Source of the DNA: Mesorhizobium wenxiniae
GTDB lineage: Bacteria; Pseudomonadota; Alphaproteobacteria; Rhizobiales; Rhizobiaceae
NCBI RefSeq assembly: GCF_002284535.1
Contig: NZ_NPKH01000018.1
Coordinates: 44,375-108,374, forward strand
DNA length: 64,000 nucleotides
Reading direction: 5' to 3'
The notes under the pieces were generated by a model. That model did no database searches and had not been told where the DNA came from. It saw nothing but the letters and a program-made list of their open reading frames with translations. Positions within the stretch are counted from its first letter, which is position 1. Each line of letters begins with the position of its first letter. This document shows positions 1 through 10,033 of the stretch, piece after piece. Both the position numbers and the translations under genes were made by a program.

Positions 1-2
1 AT

Positions 3-589
<587 letters not shown>

Positions 590-593
<4 letters not shown>

Positions 594-1645
594 TCTCCTC
601 GACTAAGGTTGCGGCAAACATTCAAAGCTCCTCACCGGGTTCTGGCGGGATGGCGCCGCTGATCGAACTGAACGAGATTTCTCACAGCTTCGGCACGCGG
701 CCCGATCTCGCTGCTCGTTTGGCGATCTCGCTCAAATTTGCCAAACCGGCGGCAAGGGTGCAGGCGATCGACGGTGTCAGTCTCGCCGTTCGCAGGGGTG
801 AGGTTCTGGGCCTCGTTGGCGAGTCGGGATGCGGCAAGTCCACGCTGGGGCGGATCGTCGCCGGCATTGTGTCGCCTACCAGGGGATCGGTATCGTGGCG
901 CGGCAAGGATATGAAGGCGCTCCCGCCGTCCGAGCGGCGTGAAGCCAAGCTGCGCGTGCAGATGATATTCCAGAACCCCTATGCCTCGCTCAATCCGCGC
1001 CGCAAAGCGGCCGATATCGTCGGCGAGGCCCCGCGCGTTCACGGGCTGGTCGGCGGCGATCTCGGCACCTTTGTCGATGAACAGTTCCGACGTGCCGGCC
1101 TCGATCCGGCGTTGAAGCACCGCTTTCCGCATCAGTTTTCCGGCGGTCAGCGCCAGCGGATCGGCATTGCGCGCGCGCTCGCCGTGCAGCCGGAATTTCT
1201 CGTCTGCGATGAGGCCGTTGCCGCTCTGGACGTCTCGATCCAAGCGCAAATCCTCAATCTCTTCATGGACCTGCGCGAGAGGCTGAACCTCACCTACCTG
1301 TTCATCAGCCACGATCTCGGGGTGGTCGAGCACATCTCCGATCGGGTGGCGATCATGTATCTCGGCCGCATCGTCGAAGAGGCCCCGTCCGAGGAGATAT
1401 TTGCCCGGGCCAACCATCCCTACACGCGGGCGCTTCTCGCCGAGGTGCCGCGGATCGAAACCACCAAACGCGGCTTTGCCGCGATCAAGGGTGAATTGCC
1501 GAGCCCACTCTCGCCGCCGAGCGGCTGTCATTTCCACCCGCGCTGCCCGCACGCGATGCCTCGTTGCCGGACCGAAGCGCCGCGACTGAAGGTGGTTGCT
1601 GCCGGACACAAGAGCGCATGCCACCTCAATGACGCTGCCGTCTGA
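590..1645 (+). CDS. dppF: Dipeptide/oligopeptide ABC transporter ATP-binding protein, DppF type
   Basis: 351 residues, full length for DppF. Walker A is GESGCGKST (about residues 77-85), the signature FSGGQRQRI, and Walker B/D-loop CDEAVAALD, where the usual DEPVSALD Pro is Ala; the catalytic Glu is kept. The switch His is in ISHDL and the C-terminal oligopeptide domain has NHPYTRALL and a Cys-rich segment ([14 protein letters not shown]). The ATG at 590 is chosen because it overlaps the dppD stop. The open frame extends upstream to 473, but that part lies inside dppD. It pairs with DppD as the heterodimeric ATPase of a peptide importer, in line with the peptidase-like genes that follow. Confidence 0.95.
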
Positions 1646-1665
1646 ACGCCTTGGAATTTTTAGAG

Positions 1666-3537
1666 ATGACCGACCTCCAGGCGTTCCAGTCCGTGACCGA
1701 TGACATGGTCCTCTGCCGCGACGTCATGGTGACGATGCGCGATGGGGTAAGACTGGCGACCGACATCTACGGACCGGCAAGGGGAGGCCGCGCGCTGGAC
1801 CGGCCAGCTCCCGTAATCATTGAGCGGACGCCTTATGGCAAGGCGATGGCGTCGCGCGCCGAGCTCGAGGTCGGTATGACCGAACCGATGGATCGCGCGA
1901 CGGTCGCCGAGCATTTCGTGCGCCATGGTTACATCGTCGTTTATCAGGACTGCCGCGGCCGCTACGGCTCAGAAGGCGAGTTCGTCAAATATCGCTCCGA
2001 AGGTCCGGACGGCTACGACACGCTTGCATGGATCGCAGCCCAGCCCTGGTGCAACGGCCGGATCGGCACCATGGGCCTATCCTATGCCGCACATACCCAA
2101 ATGGCGGCGGCGTGCCTTGCGCCACCGGCTCTTGCTACCATGATCCTTGATTCCGGCGGGTTCTCTAACGCCTTCACTTGCGGCATCCGCCAAGGTGGCG
2201 CGTTCGAGCTGAAGCAGGCGACCTGGGCCTACCGGGAAGCCCGCGAGAGCGCCGTTGCCGCCGGCGACGAGTTGGGCCAAAAGGCGCTCGAAGCGGAAAA
2301 CCTGCATCGCTGGTTCGGCAAAATGCCGTGGTCGGAGGGACGTTCGCCGCTCCGCTGGGCTCCGCAATACGAGGCCTATCTGCTGGCGCAGTGGCGGCAC
2401 GAGACCTTCGACGATTTCTGGAAGCAGGTCGGCATTCATGCGGCGGGCTTCTACGATGCCATTCCCAACATTCCGATTGCTCTGATGTCGAGCTGGTTCG
2501 ACGTCTATGTCCCGACGACGTTCGAGAATCTGGCTGGCCTTGCCAGCAATGGCAAACGGCCGCTCGCCTTGATCATGGGTCCGGGCTTGCACGGCGATCG
2601 TAATCTGACCTTTGCCGGCGACGTCGATTTCGGACCGAACGCTCCGCTCGGCGGCAATGTGGCGGCGAGCTGGCTGGAGTTTCGTCGCCGCTGGTTCGAT
2701 CGCTGGCTGAAGAGCGGGCCGGAGGGCGATCTCGACGAGGAGCCGATCCGCCTTTTTGTCATGGGCGGGGGAAAGGGCACGAAAAACGAAACGGGCCGTA
2801 TCGATCACGGCGGGCGCTGGATCAAAGCCAAGAATTGGCCGCTGCCGGACGTGACGGAGCAGACCTACTACCTGCACCCCAACGGCAGGCTTTCGGAGGC
2901 CTTTCCCGCGCCCGACGTCGCCCCGCTAAGCTATAATTTCGATCCAGCCGACCCGGTCCCGACCATTGGCGGCGCGCTGACCAGCGGTCATCCGATCTTC
3001 ACTGGGGGCGGCTTCGACCAGAGAGAGGACGAGAGATTCTTCGGCTGCCGCAATTTTGGACTGCCGCTTTCCGCCCGTCTCGATGTCCTCTCCTTTGAGA
3101 CCGAGCCGCTTGCCAACGATCTGACTGTGGTCGGAAGGGTGGCGGTGGATCTCTGGGCGACGACCGATGCAACCGACACCGACTTCACCGCGAAGCTGAT
3201 CGACGTCTATCCACCGAGCGCCGACTATCCGACGGGCTTTGCCCTGAACCTGTCAGACGGGATTTTCCGCTGTCGTTTCCGGCATTCGTTCGAAAGAGCC
3301 GAGCTCGTGAAAACTGGCGAGATCATGCGGCTTCGCATCGAGTTGTTTGCGACCGCCAATCTGTTCTGTGCCGGCCATCGTCTGCGGCTGGATATCTCTT
3401 CGAGCAATTTTCCGAAGTTCGACGTCAATCCGAATACCGGTGCGCCGGCTGGCCTCGGCCGTAGCCGGCAAGTGGCGCGCAACACGGTTTTTCTCGATGG
3501 GACGCGGCCATCGCGGCTGATCGTGGAGAGATTATGA
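1666..3537 (+). CDS. CocE/NonD family hydrolase (peptidase S15 type)
   Basis: About 623 residues. The N-terminal half is an alpha/beta-hydrolase of the X-Pro dipeptidyl-peptidase/cocaine-esterase group: nucleophile elbow GLSYAAH with Ser near residue 139, DCRGRYGSEG and an SSWFDVYV segment. The C-terminal half is the PepX_C-type jelly roll (VAVDLWATTDATDTDF, RLRLDISSSNFP). Family members hydrolyse acyl-Pro peptide, ester or amide bonds. It begins 20 bp after dppF in the same direction, so it is probably expressed with the importer and acts on imported compounds. No signal peptide was seen, suggesting a cytosolic enzyme. ATG 1666 is preferred to TTG 1651; another in-frame ATG is at 1708. Confidence 0.88.
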   Translation: MTDLQAFQSVTDDMVLCRDVMVTMRDGVRLATDIYGPARGGRALDRPAPVIIERTPYGKAMASRAELEVGMTEPMDRATVAEHFVRHGYIVVYQDCRGRYGSEGEFVKYRSEGPDGYDTLAWIAAQPWCNGRIGTMGLSYAAHTQMAAACLAPPALATMILDSGGFSNAFTCGIRQGGAFELKQATWAYREARESAVAAGDELGQKALEAENLHRWFGKMPWSEGRSPLRWAPQYEAYLLAQWRHETFDDFWKQVGIHAAGFYDAIPNIPIALMSSWFDVYVPTTFENLAGLASNGKRPLALIMGPGLHGDRNLTFAGDVDFGPNAPLGGNVAASWLEFRRRWFDRWLKSGPEGDLDEEPIRLFVMGGGKGTKNETGRIDHGGRWIKAKNWPLPDVTEQTYYLHPNGRLSEAFPAPDVAPLSYNFDPADPVPTIGGALTSGHPIFTGGGFDQREDERFFGCRNFGLPLSARLDVLSFETEPLANDLTVVGRVAVDLWATTDATDTDFTAKLIDVYPPSADYPTGFALNLSDGIFRCRFRHSFERAELVKTGEIMRLRIELFATANLFCAGHRLRLDISSSNFPKFDVNPNTGAPAGLGRSRQVARNTVFLDGTRPSRLIVERL

Positions 3538-3607
3538 GCAAATCGGGCGACTCTAAGCCCTGCACAATAAGCTTGCGCAAAGATAGGCTGCTGTGGGGGT
3601 ATGGACC

Positions 3608-4507
3608 TCAGTCGTATCTGGCCAGAAAGCGTCCGACGGCGGCGAGGCAATCGTCCTTCTCCTCGACATGCGGCATGTGGCTGGAATTCGGGAAGACCAT
3701 ACCTTCGACGTCGGGAATATGATCGAGAAAGGGCTGGACGCAGGCTTCGGTCGCTTCGTCGTAAAATCCGCGGAACGCCAAGGTCGGCGCCTCGATCAGA
3801 TGCAGGCGGTCGACGATGGTCCAGTTCCGCATGGTACCGATGACGTGAAATTCATTGGGTCCGTTCATGGTGTGATAAACCGTCGGATCCGCGTCGATTG
3901 CCGCAAATGTCCGGGCGACCTCCGGCGGCGTCGGAAGGACACGGCAGACGTGGCGATCATAGAAGGCTTTGGTTGCCGCAACATAATCCGGGTGATCGGT
4001 GGTTCCGGCTGCCTCGTGCCGGTCAAGCGCACTTTGCACATCGGCCGGCAGCCCGGCGCGCAATTGCAGCGCGCCATCCACCCATAGCGCCATTGAGGCC
4101 AGCGAATTGGCCAGGATCAACGCCTTGAGCCCGGCGGGGCGTCGCACGGCATGTTCGGCCGAGAGTATGCCGCCCCAGGATTGGCCGAGCAGGGCGTAAC
4201 GGTCGGCAATGCCAATGTGAGCGAGCAGCGCATCGAGTTCGCCCAAAAAGAAATCGACGGTCCAGAAGTCGCCGCCCTTGTCGGGCAGATGGGTCGATTT
4301 GCCGTTACCGATCTGATCGTAGTGGATGACGGCCCGCCCGGTATCGGCAAGCTCCTTGAACGAATCGACATAGTCATGGGTGCAACCCGGCCCGCCGTGA
4401 GCGACGACCAATGGCAACTTGCCCGAGTCGAGATCTCCGATTACGCGGTACCAGGTGCGGTAGCCCTTGTAGTCGCTAAATCCTTCGGTGGTCGCATGTG
4501 CCGTCAC
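3608..4507 (-). CDS. Proline iminopeptidase-like alpha/beta hydrolase (peptidase S33)
   Basis: 299 residues from GTG 4507. The oxyanion motif HGGPG is near residue 38, the nucleophile elbow GQSWGG has Ser at about 110, and the catalytic Asp and His are probably in GFYDEA and NSSHMPH near the C-terminus. These are hallmarks of proline iminopeptidase and Tricorn-interacting factor F1, which remove N-terminal residues (often Pro) from short peptides; amide hydrolases of the same fold are an alternative. It is convergent with the S15 hydrolase gene, 70 bp apart, and completes the peptide-use neighbourhood. GTG 4507 has a GGAG about 10 bp upstream. The open frame reaches 4561 without a better start. 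Confidence 0.87.
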   Translation of the reverse strand: MTAHATTEGFSDYKGYRTWYRVIGDLDSGKLPLVVAHGGPGCTHDYVDSFKELADTGRAVIHYDQIGNGKSTHLPDKGGDFWTVDFFLGELDALLAHIGIADRYALLGQSWGGILSAEHAVRRPAGLKALILANSLASMALWVDGALQLRAGLPADVQSALDRHEAAGTTDHPDYVAATKAFYDRHVCRVLPTPPEVARTFAAIDADPTVYHTMNGPNEFHVIGTMRNWTIVDRLHLIEAPTLAFRGFYDEATEACVQPFLDHIPDVEGMVFPNSSHMPHVEEKDDCLAAVGRFLARYD

Positions 4508-4792
4508 AGTTCCAAGCTCCGCATGATGGCGCGGCAGGAACCGAGTGACGGACCCTCCCAAGCCTTGTTTGCGGCCGACGGTACTAAGCCGCCCGGCGCA
4601 TTTACAGCTAGCACTATTAATAGGTTTGCCCTGTCAGGATCGGTGGCCTCAGGTGGAGAGCCTCAATGCTCCGGCTCGAAACCGTCGCCTGGTTGCTTGC
4701 CATCATCCAGGCGGCGGAAAAGGCGCGGGAATCTCGTTGGGGGATTGGCATGTGGCGCTTCAACGCCACCCGATAGCCGATAGGTGCTGGGC

Positions 4793-5689
4793 TCAAGCGG
4801 GCGCGGCAGTGCCAAGAGCTACGGCCAGGACATCAGCAAGGCCACGGCCGGCGCTGCCGTCGACGTCGAGGCGCGGATTGTAGATGGTGACCTCGATCCC
4901 GACGGCCTTTCCGCTCGCCAGGGTGATCCGGAGCGCCGCCGACAGTTCGTCCCACGACAGCCCGCCCGGTACGCGGAAATCGACCGCCGGCATAATCGCA
5001 TCGTCGAGACAATCGGCGTCGAGATGGATGAAGAAGCCGTCGAGTTCCGCCCGCGTCAGGTGGCCAACGGCCGCCCGGGCGGCGGCTTCGACGCCCAGGC
5101 GGCGGATGGCGTGCAGATCGTAGGCCATGAGCTCCGCTGGCAAAGGCTGGCTGCCGAATTCGGCCTGGTCTTCGTGGTCGCGAAATGCGAGGGCGACAGC
5201 GTCCTCGGGACGCACCAACGGGCCGCGACCCTCCAGGTCGGTCAGCAGCGCCGGCCCGTAGCCGGTGACGAAGGCCAGGTCCATGGACGCGCCTTCGCCA
5301 TTCGGCTCGGCCTCGGGCTGGAAGAAGTCGGCGTGGCCGTCGATGAAGAACAGGCCGTAGCGGCCGCGCCGGCGCAGCGCGAGCATCGGGCCCAGCACGA
5401 TCGTACAGTCGCCGCCCAGCACCACCGGGAATTCGCGCGCATCCAGCACTTCCTCCACGGCGTCGGCGAGCTTGGGCGACCACGCCGCGATCGCGTTGGC
5501 ATTCAGCGTCAGAGTGGCAGGGTCGGGCTTCGGGTCTTTTGGCGGGACGGCCAGTCGCCCGGCATGGCGCGCATGGATGCGGTCGGCGAGGCCCAGTTCC
5601 AGCAGCCGACCGGGCAAGGCCTCGACGCCGTCGGTCGCGAGACCCAGCGAAGAAGGCGCTTCAAGGATGGCATAGGGTCGGGTCGGCAT
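4793..5689 (-). CDS. Arginase/agmatinase-family ureohydrolase
   Basis: 298 residues with the binuclear-metal ligand motifs of the ureohydrolase superfamily: [16 protein letters not shown] and HLDADCLDD. The sequence is closer to arginase and formimidoglutamase-like members than to agmatinases with the PGTGTPEPGG segment, which is absent here. The expected reaction is hydrolysis of a guanidino or formimidoyl group to urea or formamide plus an amine, in the cytosol. The gene stands alone, with about 285 bp of unassigned DNA downstream and 467 bp upstream. The substrate cannot be read from the sequence. A second, broken member of the superfamily lies at 51887-52174. Confidence 0.9.
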   Translation of the reverse strand: MPTRPYAILEAPSSLGLATDGVEALPGRLLELGLADRIHARHAGRLAVPPKDPKPDPATLTLNANAIAAWSPKLADAVEEVLDAREFPVVLGGDCTIVLGPMLALRRRGRYGLFFIDGHADFFQPEAEPNGEGASMDLAFVTGYGPALLTDLEGRGPLVRPEDAVALAFRDHEDQAEFGSQPLPAELMAYDLHAIRRLGVEAAARAAVGHLTRAELDGFFIHLDADCLDDAIMPAVDFRVPGGLSWDELSAALRITLASGKAVGIEVTIYNPRLDVDGSAGRGLADVLAVALGTAAPA

Positions 5690-6156
5690 CAGATGCTCCA
5701 GATATGGCGAATAAGAACCGGCGCTAGGCCGGCGGTCTCTGCTACTGAGCGCTGCGGGCCGAGGCTGCCCGCCTCACGGCCACATAAGCGATGCTTTTGC
5801 GGCCAAAACTCACCTCGCAGCCGACGTAGCCTCGGTACGCAACCACCTCTCGGTACGCTTCAGGCCGCCACGCTCTTCGACGTTGTCTCCGGCACCGCTG
5901 ACGGTATTTTTCTCGTCAATTCGATCGCGTTGTTTTCGCCGGAAGTCGCACCACGCGGCAATTCATACCGAAAGTGGACAAAGCCGAGGACAATTCAACC
6001 CGCCCAATTCCCTTTTGAAGTCAAAACCGCAAATTCTTACCCTGGAAGACAGGTCTCGGTGCGTCAGTGGTGTCGCTGCAGCATGTGGCGATGAACATCT
6101 CGGACCTGGCGAGGCCCTAGCGCGAGGTACGCCGTGCTGAAGTCAACTGTCGTCTG
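5690..6156. other. Intergenic region with no supported gene
   Basis: A 467-bp gap between the divergently oriented start of the ureohydrolase gene and the stop of the polyamine-type ATPase gene. Open frames cross it, but none has a ribosome-binding site plus recognisable protein. A stretch near 5870-5950 reads as LFDVVSGTADGIFLVN, vaguely like a degraded PAS-type sensor domain, but this is too short and too weak to call. No hairpin terminator or tRNA was seen. Confidence 0.4.
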
Positions 6157-7236
6157 TCAGGCCGGAAACAGAAATGCGGCGGCGGGATCGAAAAAAATCT
6201 GCTGTCTGCTCGAGGCGATGCCTTCCTGTGCTTCCGCCATGTCGGATGTCGGCCTGACGTCGATCTCCTGACCGGCGGCCGTTCGCGCGATGACGCGTCG
6301 CCGCTCGCCGAAGAAGGCGGTGTCGACGAACTCGACCGCAAGCCCGGCAGTGGCCGGGCCGGGTCGCAGTCGAAATGCTTCCGGCCGCACCATCAGCCGG
6401 GTCTTCTGGCCTTGGCTGAACTCCCGATCGTGCCTGACGCCGGAGACGACCGAGCCATCGGCGAGGCGGATCGTGGCGGCGCCGTTGACGGTTTCAAGAT
6501 GCTCGGCCGGCAGGAAATTGGAATTTCCGATGAAGCTGGCCACGAATTCGCTCTGAGGTCTCACATAGAGGTCCTCACCGGTGCCGATCTGCTCGATGCG
6601 GCCGTCCCGAAACAGCGCGATGCGATCCGAAAGATGCAGGGCCTCGTCCTGATCGTGGGTGACGTAAAGGATCGTTACGCCGGTTTCGCGATGGATGCGT
6701 CGTATCTCGGCCTGGATTTCCTCGCGCAGCTTCTTGTCGAGCGCCGAAAGCGGCTCGTCCATCAGAAGGATCGGCGGATCGTAGGCCAGCGCCCGGGCAA
6801 GCGCCACGCGCTGCTGCTGTCCACCGGAAAGCGCGCCGGGATGTCGGTCGCCGAAACTCTCCAGTCGCACCAGCGACAGCATCTCGGCGACTTTTCGTTT
6901 AACCTCGGCGTCCGGCCGGCGGCGCACGCGTAACGGAAAGGCAACGTTCTCGGCGACGGTGAGATGCTGGAACAGCGTGTAGCGCTGGAACACCATGCCG
7001 ATATTGCGCTTGTGCGACGGCACCGACAGCAGCGACCTGCCCTTGAAAAGAACGTCGCCGGATGTCGGATGCTGAAAGCCGGCGATTGCGTAGAGCGTCG
7101 TCGACTTGCCAGAGCCGGAAGGGCCGAGAAAGGTCAGGAATTGGCCCCTGGGTATATCGATCGTGACATCGTGCACTGCGACGAAGCTGCCGAACGCCTT
7201 GCGCAGGTCGCGAATGGAGAGGAACGGTTCGGTCAT
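6157..7236 (-). CDS. Polyamine-type ABC transporter ATP-binding protein (PotA-like)
   Basis: 359 residues. Walker A GPSGSGKST is at residues 38-46, the Q-loop in MVFQRYTLF, the signature LSGGQQQRV, Walker B ILLMDEPLSALD and switch His VTHDQ; a C-terminal TOBE domain follows (FIGNSNFL, then MVRPEAFRLRPG). This is the MalK/PotA subgroup that energises import of spermidine, putrescine, iron or related cations. It is the last gene of a long minus-strand operon and its ATG overlaps the stop of the permease gene (ATGA at 7233-7236). The conserved ATPase motifs suggest a working transporter. The solute is probably that of the upstream oxidation enzymes rather than a classic polyamine. Confidence 0.95.
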   Translation of the reverse strand: MTEPFLSIRDLRKAFGSFVAVHDVTIDIPRGQFLTFLGPSGSGKSTTLYAIAGFQHPTSGDVLFKGRSLLSVPSHKRNIGMVFQRYTLFQHLTVAENVAFPLRVRRRPDAEVKRKVAEMLSLVRLESFGDRHPGALSGGQQQRVALARALAYDPPILLMDEPLSALDKKLREEIQAEIRRIHRETGVTILYVTHDQDEALHLSDRIALFRDGRIEQIGTGEDLYVRPQSEFVASFIGNSNFLPAEHLETVNGAATIRLADGSVVSGVRHDREFSQGQKTRLMVRPEAFRLRPGPATAGLAVEFVDTAFFGERRRVIARTAAGQEIDVRPTSDMAEAQEGIASSRQQIFFDPAAAFLFPA

Positions 7237-8033
7237 TTCGACAATTTCCGCCGAATGAGTGCGGTTACGATCATCAGGCTCAGCGTCAGGAAAACGAGGA
7301 GGCTGGAGGCCGCGGCGATGACCGGGCTTAGATCCTGGCGCAGGCTGCCCCAGATCTTGACCGGCAAGGTCTGCAAGTTGGGGCTGGCCATGAAGATCGC
7401 GACCACCACCTCGTCCCATGAGGCGAGGAAGGCGAAGATCGCCGCCGAGAAAATCCCGATCTTGATCGCCGGCAAAGTGACCCGGAGCTTTGCTTCGAAT
7501 GGGCTTGCGCCGCAGACGATCGCCGCATCCTCGATGGATTTGTCGAAACCTTCGAGTGCCGCGGTGATGGGAATGATGGCGAAGGGGAGTGCCAGGACTG
7601 TGTGTGCGATGACGAAGCCTGCCGTGGTGCCGCCAAGCCCGATCCGCAGGAAGAATGCGTAGATGGCGATGGCGAAGACCACGACCGGCAGCACCATCGG
7701 CGTCAGCAGAAGGCCGCGAAGCACGTTGCGCCCGCGAAATTGTCCCCTGACCAGGGCGAAGGAAGCCAGCAGCCCGATGACGACGGCAAGAAGCGCAGCC
7801 ATGGCAGCAATGCGCGCGCTGGTCAGCGCCGCTTCGAGCCACGCCGGATCGGCGAAGAGCTCCCCATACCATTTCAGCGTCCAGCTTGGCGGCGGAAAAG
7901 CCAGCCACCGCGACGAGCCGAACGACAAAAGCACGATCAAAACCACCGGCAGCAGCAGAAACGCCGCAACCAGGCCGGTGAAACCCAGCAGTGCTGCACG
8001 CAGCCAGCCCAGCCGGTCGTAGTCGAGCAGCAT
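7233..8033 (-). CDS. ABC transporter permease, PotC-like
   Basis: 266 residues, about six hydrophobic membrane spans, and the coupling (EAA) loop EGFDKSIEDAAIVCGASPFE typical of binding-protein-dependent permeases. In the PotC subgroup this inner-membrane protein forms the pore with a PotB-like partner, encoded immediately before it with 1 bp between. The 3' end overlaps the ATPase gene by 4 bp. Family assignment is firm; substrate specificity cannot be read from a permease. Confidence 0.94.
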   Translation of the reverse strand: MLLDYDRLGWLRAALLGFTGLVAAFLLLPVVLIVLLSFGSSRWLAFPPPSWTLKWYGELFADPAWLEAALTSARIAAMAALLAVVIGLLASFALVRGQFRGRNVLRGLLLTPMVLPVVVFAIAIYAFFLRIGLGGTTAGFVIAHTVLALPFAIIPITAALEGFDKSIEDAAIVCGASPFEAKLRVTLPAIKIGIFSAAIFAFLASWDEVVVAIFMASPNLQTLPVKIWGSLRQDLSPVIAAASSLLVFLTLSLMIVTALIRRKLSK

Positions 8034-8034
8034 C

Positions 8035-8895
8035 TCAGATGCCTCCTGTCATGCGCTTGGCGCCGACGAGGCGCAGCTGCAGCGCGTAGAGCGCCATGGT
8101 GACCACAAGCAGGATGAAAGCCGCCGCGCTTCCGAGCCCCCAGTTGAGCAAGGACTGGATCATCTGAGCGATCATTGCGGCGAGCATCATGTTGGAGGTG
8201 CCGCCGAGCAGCGTCGGCGTCACGAAATAGCCGAGCGACATGACGAAAACCATCAGGCCGCCTGCAGCGATTCCAGGAAGCGACAAGGGCAGCAGGATGC
8301 GGCGGAAGGCCTCGAAGGGGCTCGCACCGCACAGGGCGGCGGCGCGCAGCGTCATCGGATCGATGGCGCGCAGGGTTCCGACCAGTGGCAGTATCATGAA
8401 GGGCAGCATGATGTAGACCATGCCGATGGTGACACCGGTCAGGTTGTTGATCAGCGGCAGCGGCTGGCTGATCAGGCCGATGTCCATCAGCGTCCGGTTG
8501 ATGACGCCGGTGCGTTGAAGCAGCACCATCCAGGCATAGGTGCGGGTGAGCAGATTGGTCCACATCGACAGGATGATGATGCCGAAGACGATCGAGCCGA
8601 GGGCGGGCGGCATGATCGCCAGCATCCAGGCGACCGGAAACGCCACGATGACGGTGACGGTGGTGACGACGGTGGCGACCAGAAAGGTGTTGAAGAAGAC
8701 CCGCGCATAGGTGCCGTCGCCAAACAGGGTGGCGTAGTTGTGCAGGCCCGGCACGGGCTCGGTTACGCTGCGCAACAGCAGCGCAACAACCGGCACCACG
8801 AAGAACAGGGTGATGAGGGTCAGCGCTGGCAGGGCGCCGCCGCTGCCATCTGGCCTTCGGAGGATTGGTTGTCGATGAAGCAAATTGCACGACAT
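8035..8895 (-). CDS. ABC transporter permease, PotB-like
   Basis: 286 residues with a short N-terminal cytosolic tail, a first membrane span near residues 23-45 and several further spans, and an EAA-like loop ending in RAAALCGASPFEAFRR. It belongs to the PotB half of polyamine-type importers and pairs with the next gene. It lies 69 bp downstream of the binding-protein gene. The opposite strand carries a long antisense frame that is only a codon-bias shadow. Confidence 0.94.
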   Translation of the reverse strand: MSCNLLHRQPILRRPDGSGGALPALTLITLFFVVPVVALLLRSVTEPVPGLHNYATLFGDGTYARVFFNTFLVATVVTTVTVIVAFPVAWMLAIMPPALGSIVFGIIILSMWTNLLTRTYAWMVLLQRTGVINRTLMDIGLISQPLPLINNLTGVTIGMVYIMLPFMILPLVGTLRAIDPMTLRAAALCGASPFEAFRRILLPLSLPGIAAGGLMVFVMSLGYFVTPTLLGGTSNMMLAAMIAQMIQSLLNWGLGSAAAFILLVVTMALYALQLRLVGAKRMTGGI

Positions 8896-8964
8896 GGCGA
8901 TGATCCCGGCAGCTCAGGCGGGACGCCTGGCGACGCCCCGCCGGTTCATGGGTGAGGTCGGCTT

Positions 8965-9969
8965 CTATTTGGCCTGCCAGGCGTACCAGCGTTCCGCGAT
9001 CTTATCGCGGTTTTCAGCCCAGTAGTTCATGTCGAGGTTGATCTGCCCGTCGACATAGGCGTCCGGCAGCGACTTGACGACATCGGCCGGCATTTCGGCC
9101 TTGGCTGCCGTGTTGATGGGGGCGTAGCCGCTGGCTTCAGCAAACATGGCCTGGCTTTTCGGGCTTGTCGCAGTGGCCAGGAATTTCATCGCGCTCGCCT
9201 TGTTCTTTGAACCCTTGGGGATGACGAGCACGTCGGCTGCGGTCATGTTCTGATTCCAGGAAGCGCCGACATCGGCGCCGTCCTGCTCGAGGGCGAAGAC
9301 ACGCCCGTTCCAGAGCTGCCCGAAGGCTGCTTCACCGGAAGCGATCAGCTGCTGCGACTGCGCGCCGCTGTCCCACCAGACGATTTCCGATTTGATCGTG
9401 TCGAGTTTCTTGAACGCCCGGTCGAGGTCGAGCGGATAGAGCTTGTCTGCAGGCACGCCGTCGGCCAGCAGCGCGATTTCGATGACGCCCGGCGCCGACC
9501 ATTTGTAAAAAGTGCGCTTGCCGGGAAATTTCGTCAGGTCGAACATGTCGGCCCAGCCCGCCGGTTCGCCCGACACCGCGCCTTTGTTCCAGGCAAGAAC
9601 GAAGGAGTAGTAGAAGCTGCCGACCGCATGCTCGGTGGTGAAGCGAGGATCGAGATCGGCCTTCGGCACGACGTTGAAATCGATCGGCTCGAGCAGGCCG
9701 TCCTTGGCCGCCTTGATGGCGAAATCCATTTCGACATCGACGACGTCCCAGGCGACGCTGCCGCCCTCCACCATGGCCTTCAGCTTGCCGTAATCGGTCG
9801 GGCCGTCCTGCAGGACCTTGATGCCGGAACTCGCTTCGAACGGAGCAGCCCAGGATTTGGTCTGCGCCTCCTGGGTGGTCCCGCCCCAACTGGTGAATAC
9901 CATTTCATCGGCGTGCGCGGCAGTGGCTGCCAAGAGTCCGGCCAAAATGCCGGTCAAAATCAGTTTCAT
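8965..9969 (-). CDS. Periplasmic substrate-binding protein of polyamine-type ABC importer (PotD/PotF family)
   Basis: 334 residues with a clear Sec signal peptide (cleavage after AAHA, about residue 20) and a mature start EMVFTSWGG, typical of spermidine/putrescine-binding proteins. Other family features are YGKLKAMVEGG, VVDVEMDF and a C-terminal NYWAENRDKI segment. It delivers the solute to the permeases encoded downstream. It lies 64 bp after the aldehyde dehydrogenase gene in the same direction, so the importer and oxidation enzymes are probably one transcript. PotD-family proteins also bind non-polyamine compounds, so the substrate is open. Confidence 0.93.
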   Translation of the reverse strand: MKLILTGILAGLLAATAAHADEMVFTSWGGTTQEAQTKSWAAPFEASSGIKVLQDGPTDYGKLKAMVEGGSVAWDVVDVEMDFAIKAAKDGLLEPIDFNVVPKADLDPRFTTEHAVGSFYYSFVLAWNKGAVSGEPAGWADMFDLTKFPGKRTFYKWSAPGVIEIALLADGVPADKLYPLDLDRAFKKLDTIKSEIVWWDSGAQSQQLIASGEAAFGQLWNGRVFALEQDGADVGASWNQNMTAADVLVIPKGSKNKASAMKFLATATSPKSQAMFAEASGYAPINTAAKAEMPADVVKSLPDAYVDGQINLDMNYWAENRDKIAERWYAWQAK

Positions 9970-10033
9970 GTCATTCTCCTCTGTTGGTTGTTTTTGTTTC
10001 TTGTTTTTTATGAAATTGCGCGTTGGCGCTGCC

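Noticed and set aside
632..1624. 330-codon minus-strand open frame opposite dppF
   Set aside because: Shadow of the dppF coding pattern; the plus-strand product has all ATPase motifs.
5870..5960. Possible PAS-domain relic
   Set aside because: Only about 16 residues look PAS-like, with no supporting flanking homology.
4784..6094. 436-codon plus-strand open frame
   Set aside because: It lies antisense over the ureohydrolase gene, is low in complexity, and has no recognisable domain; high GC makes long antisense frames common.
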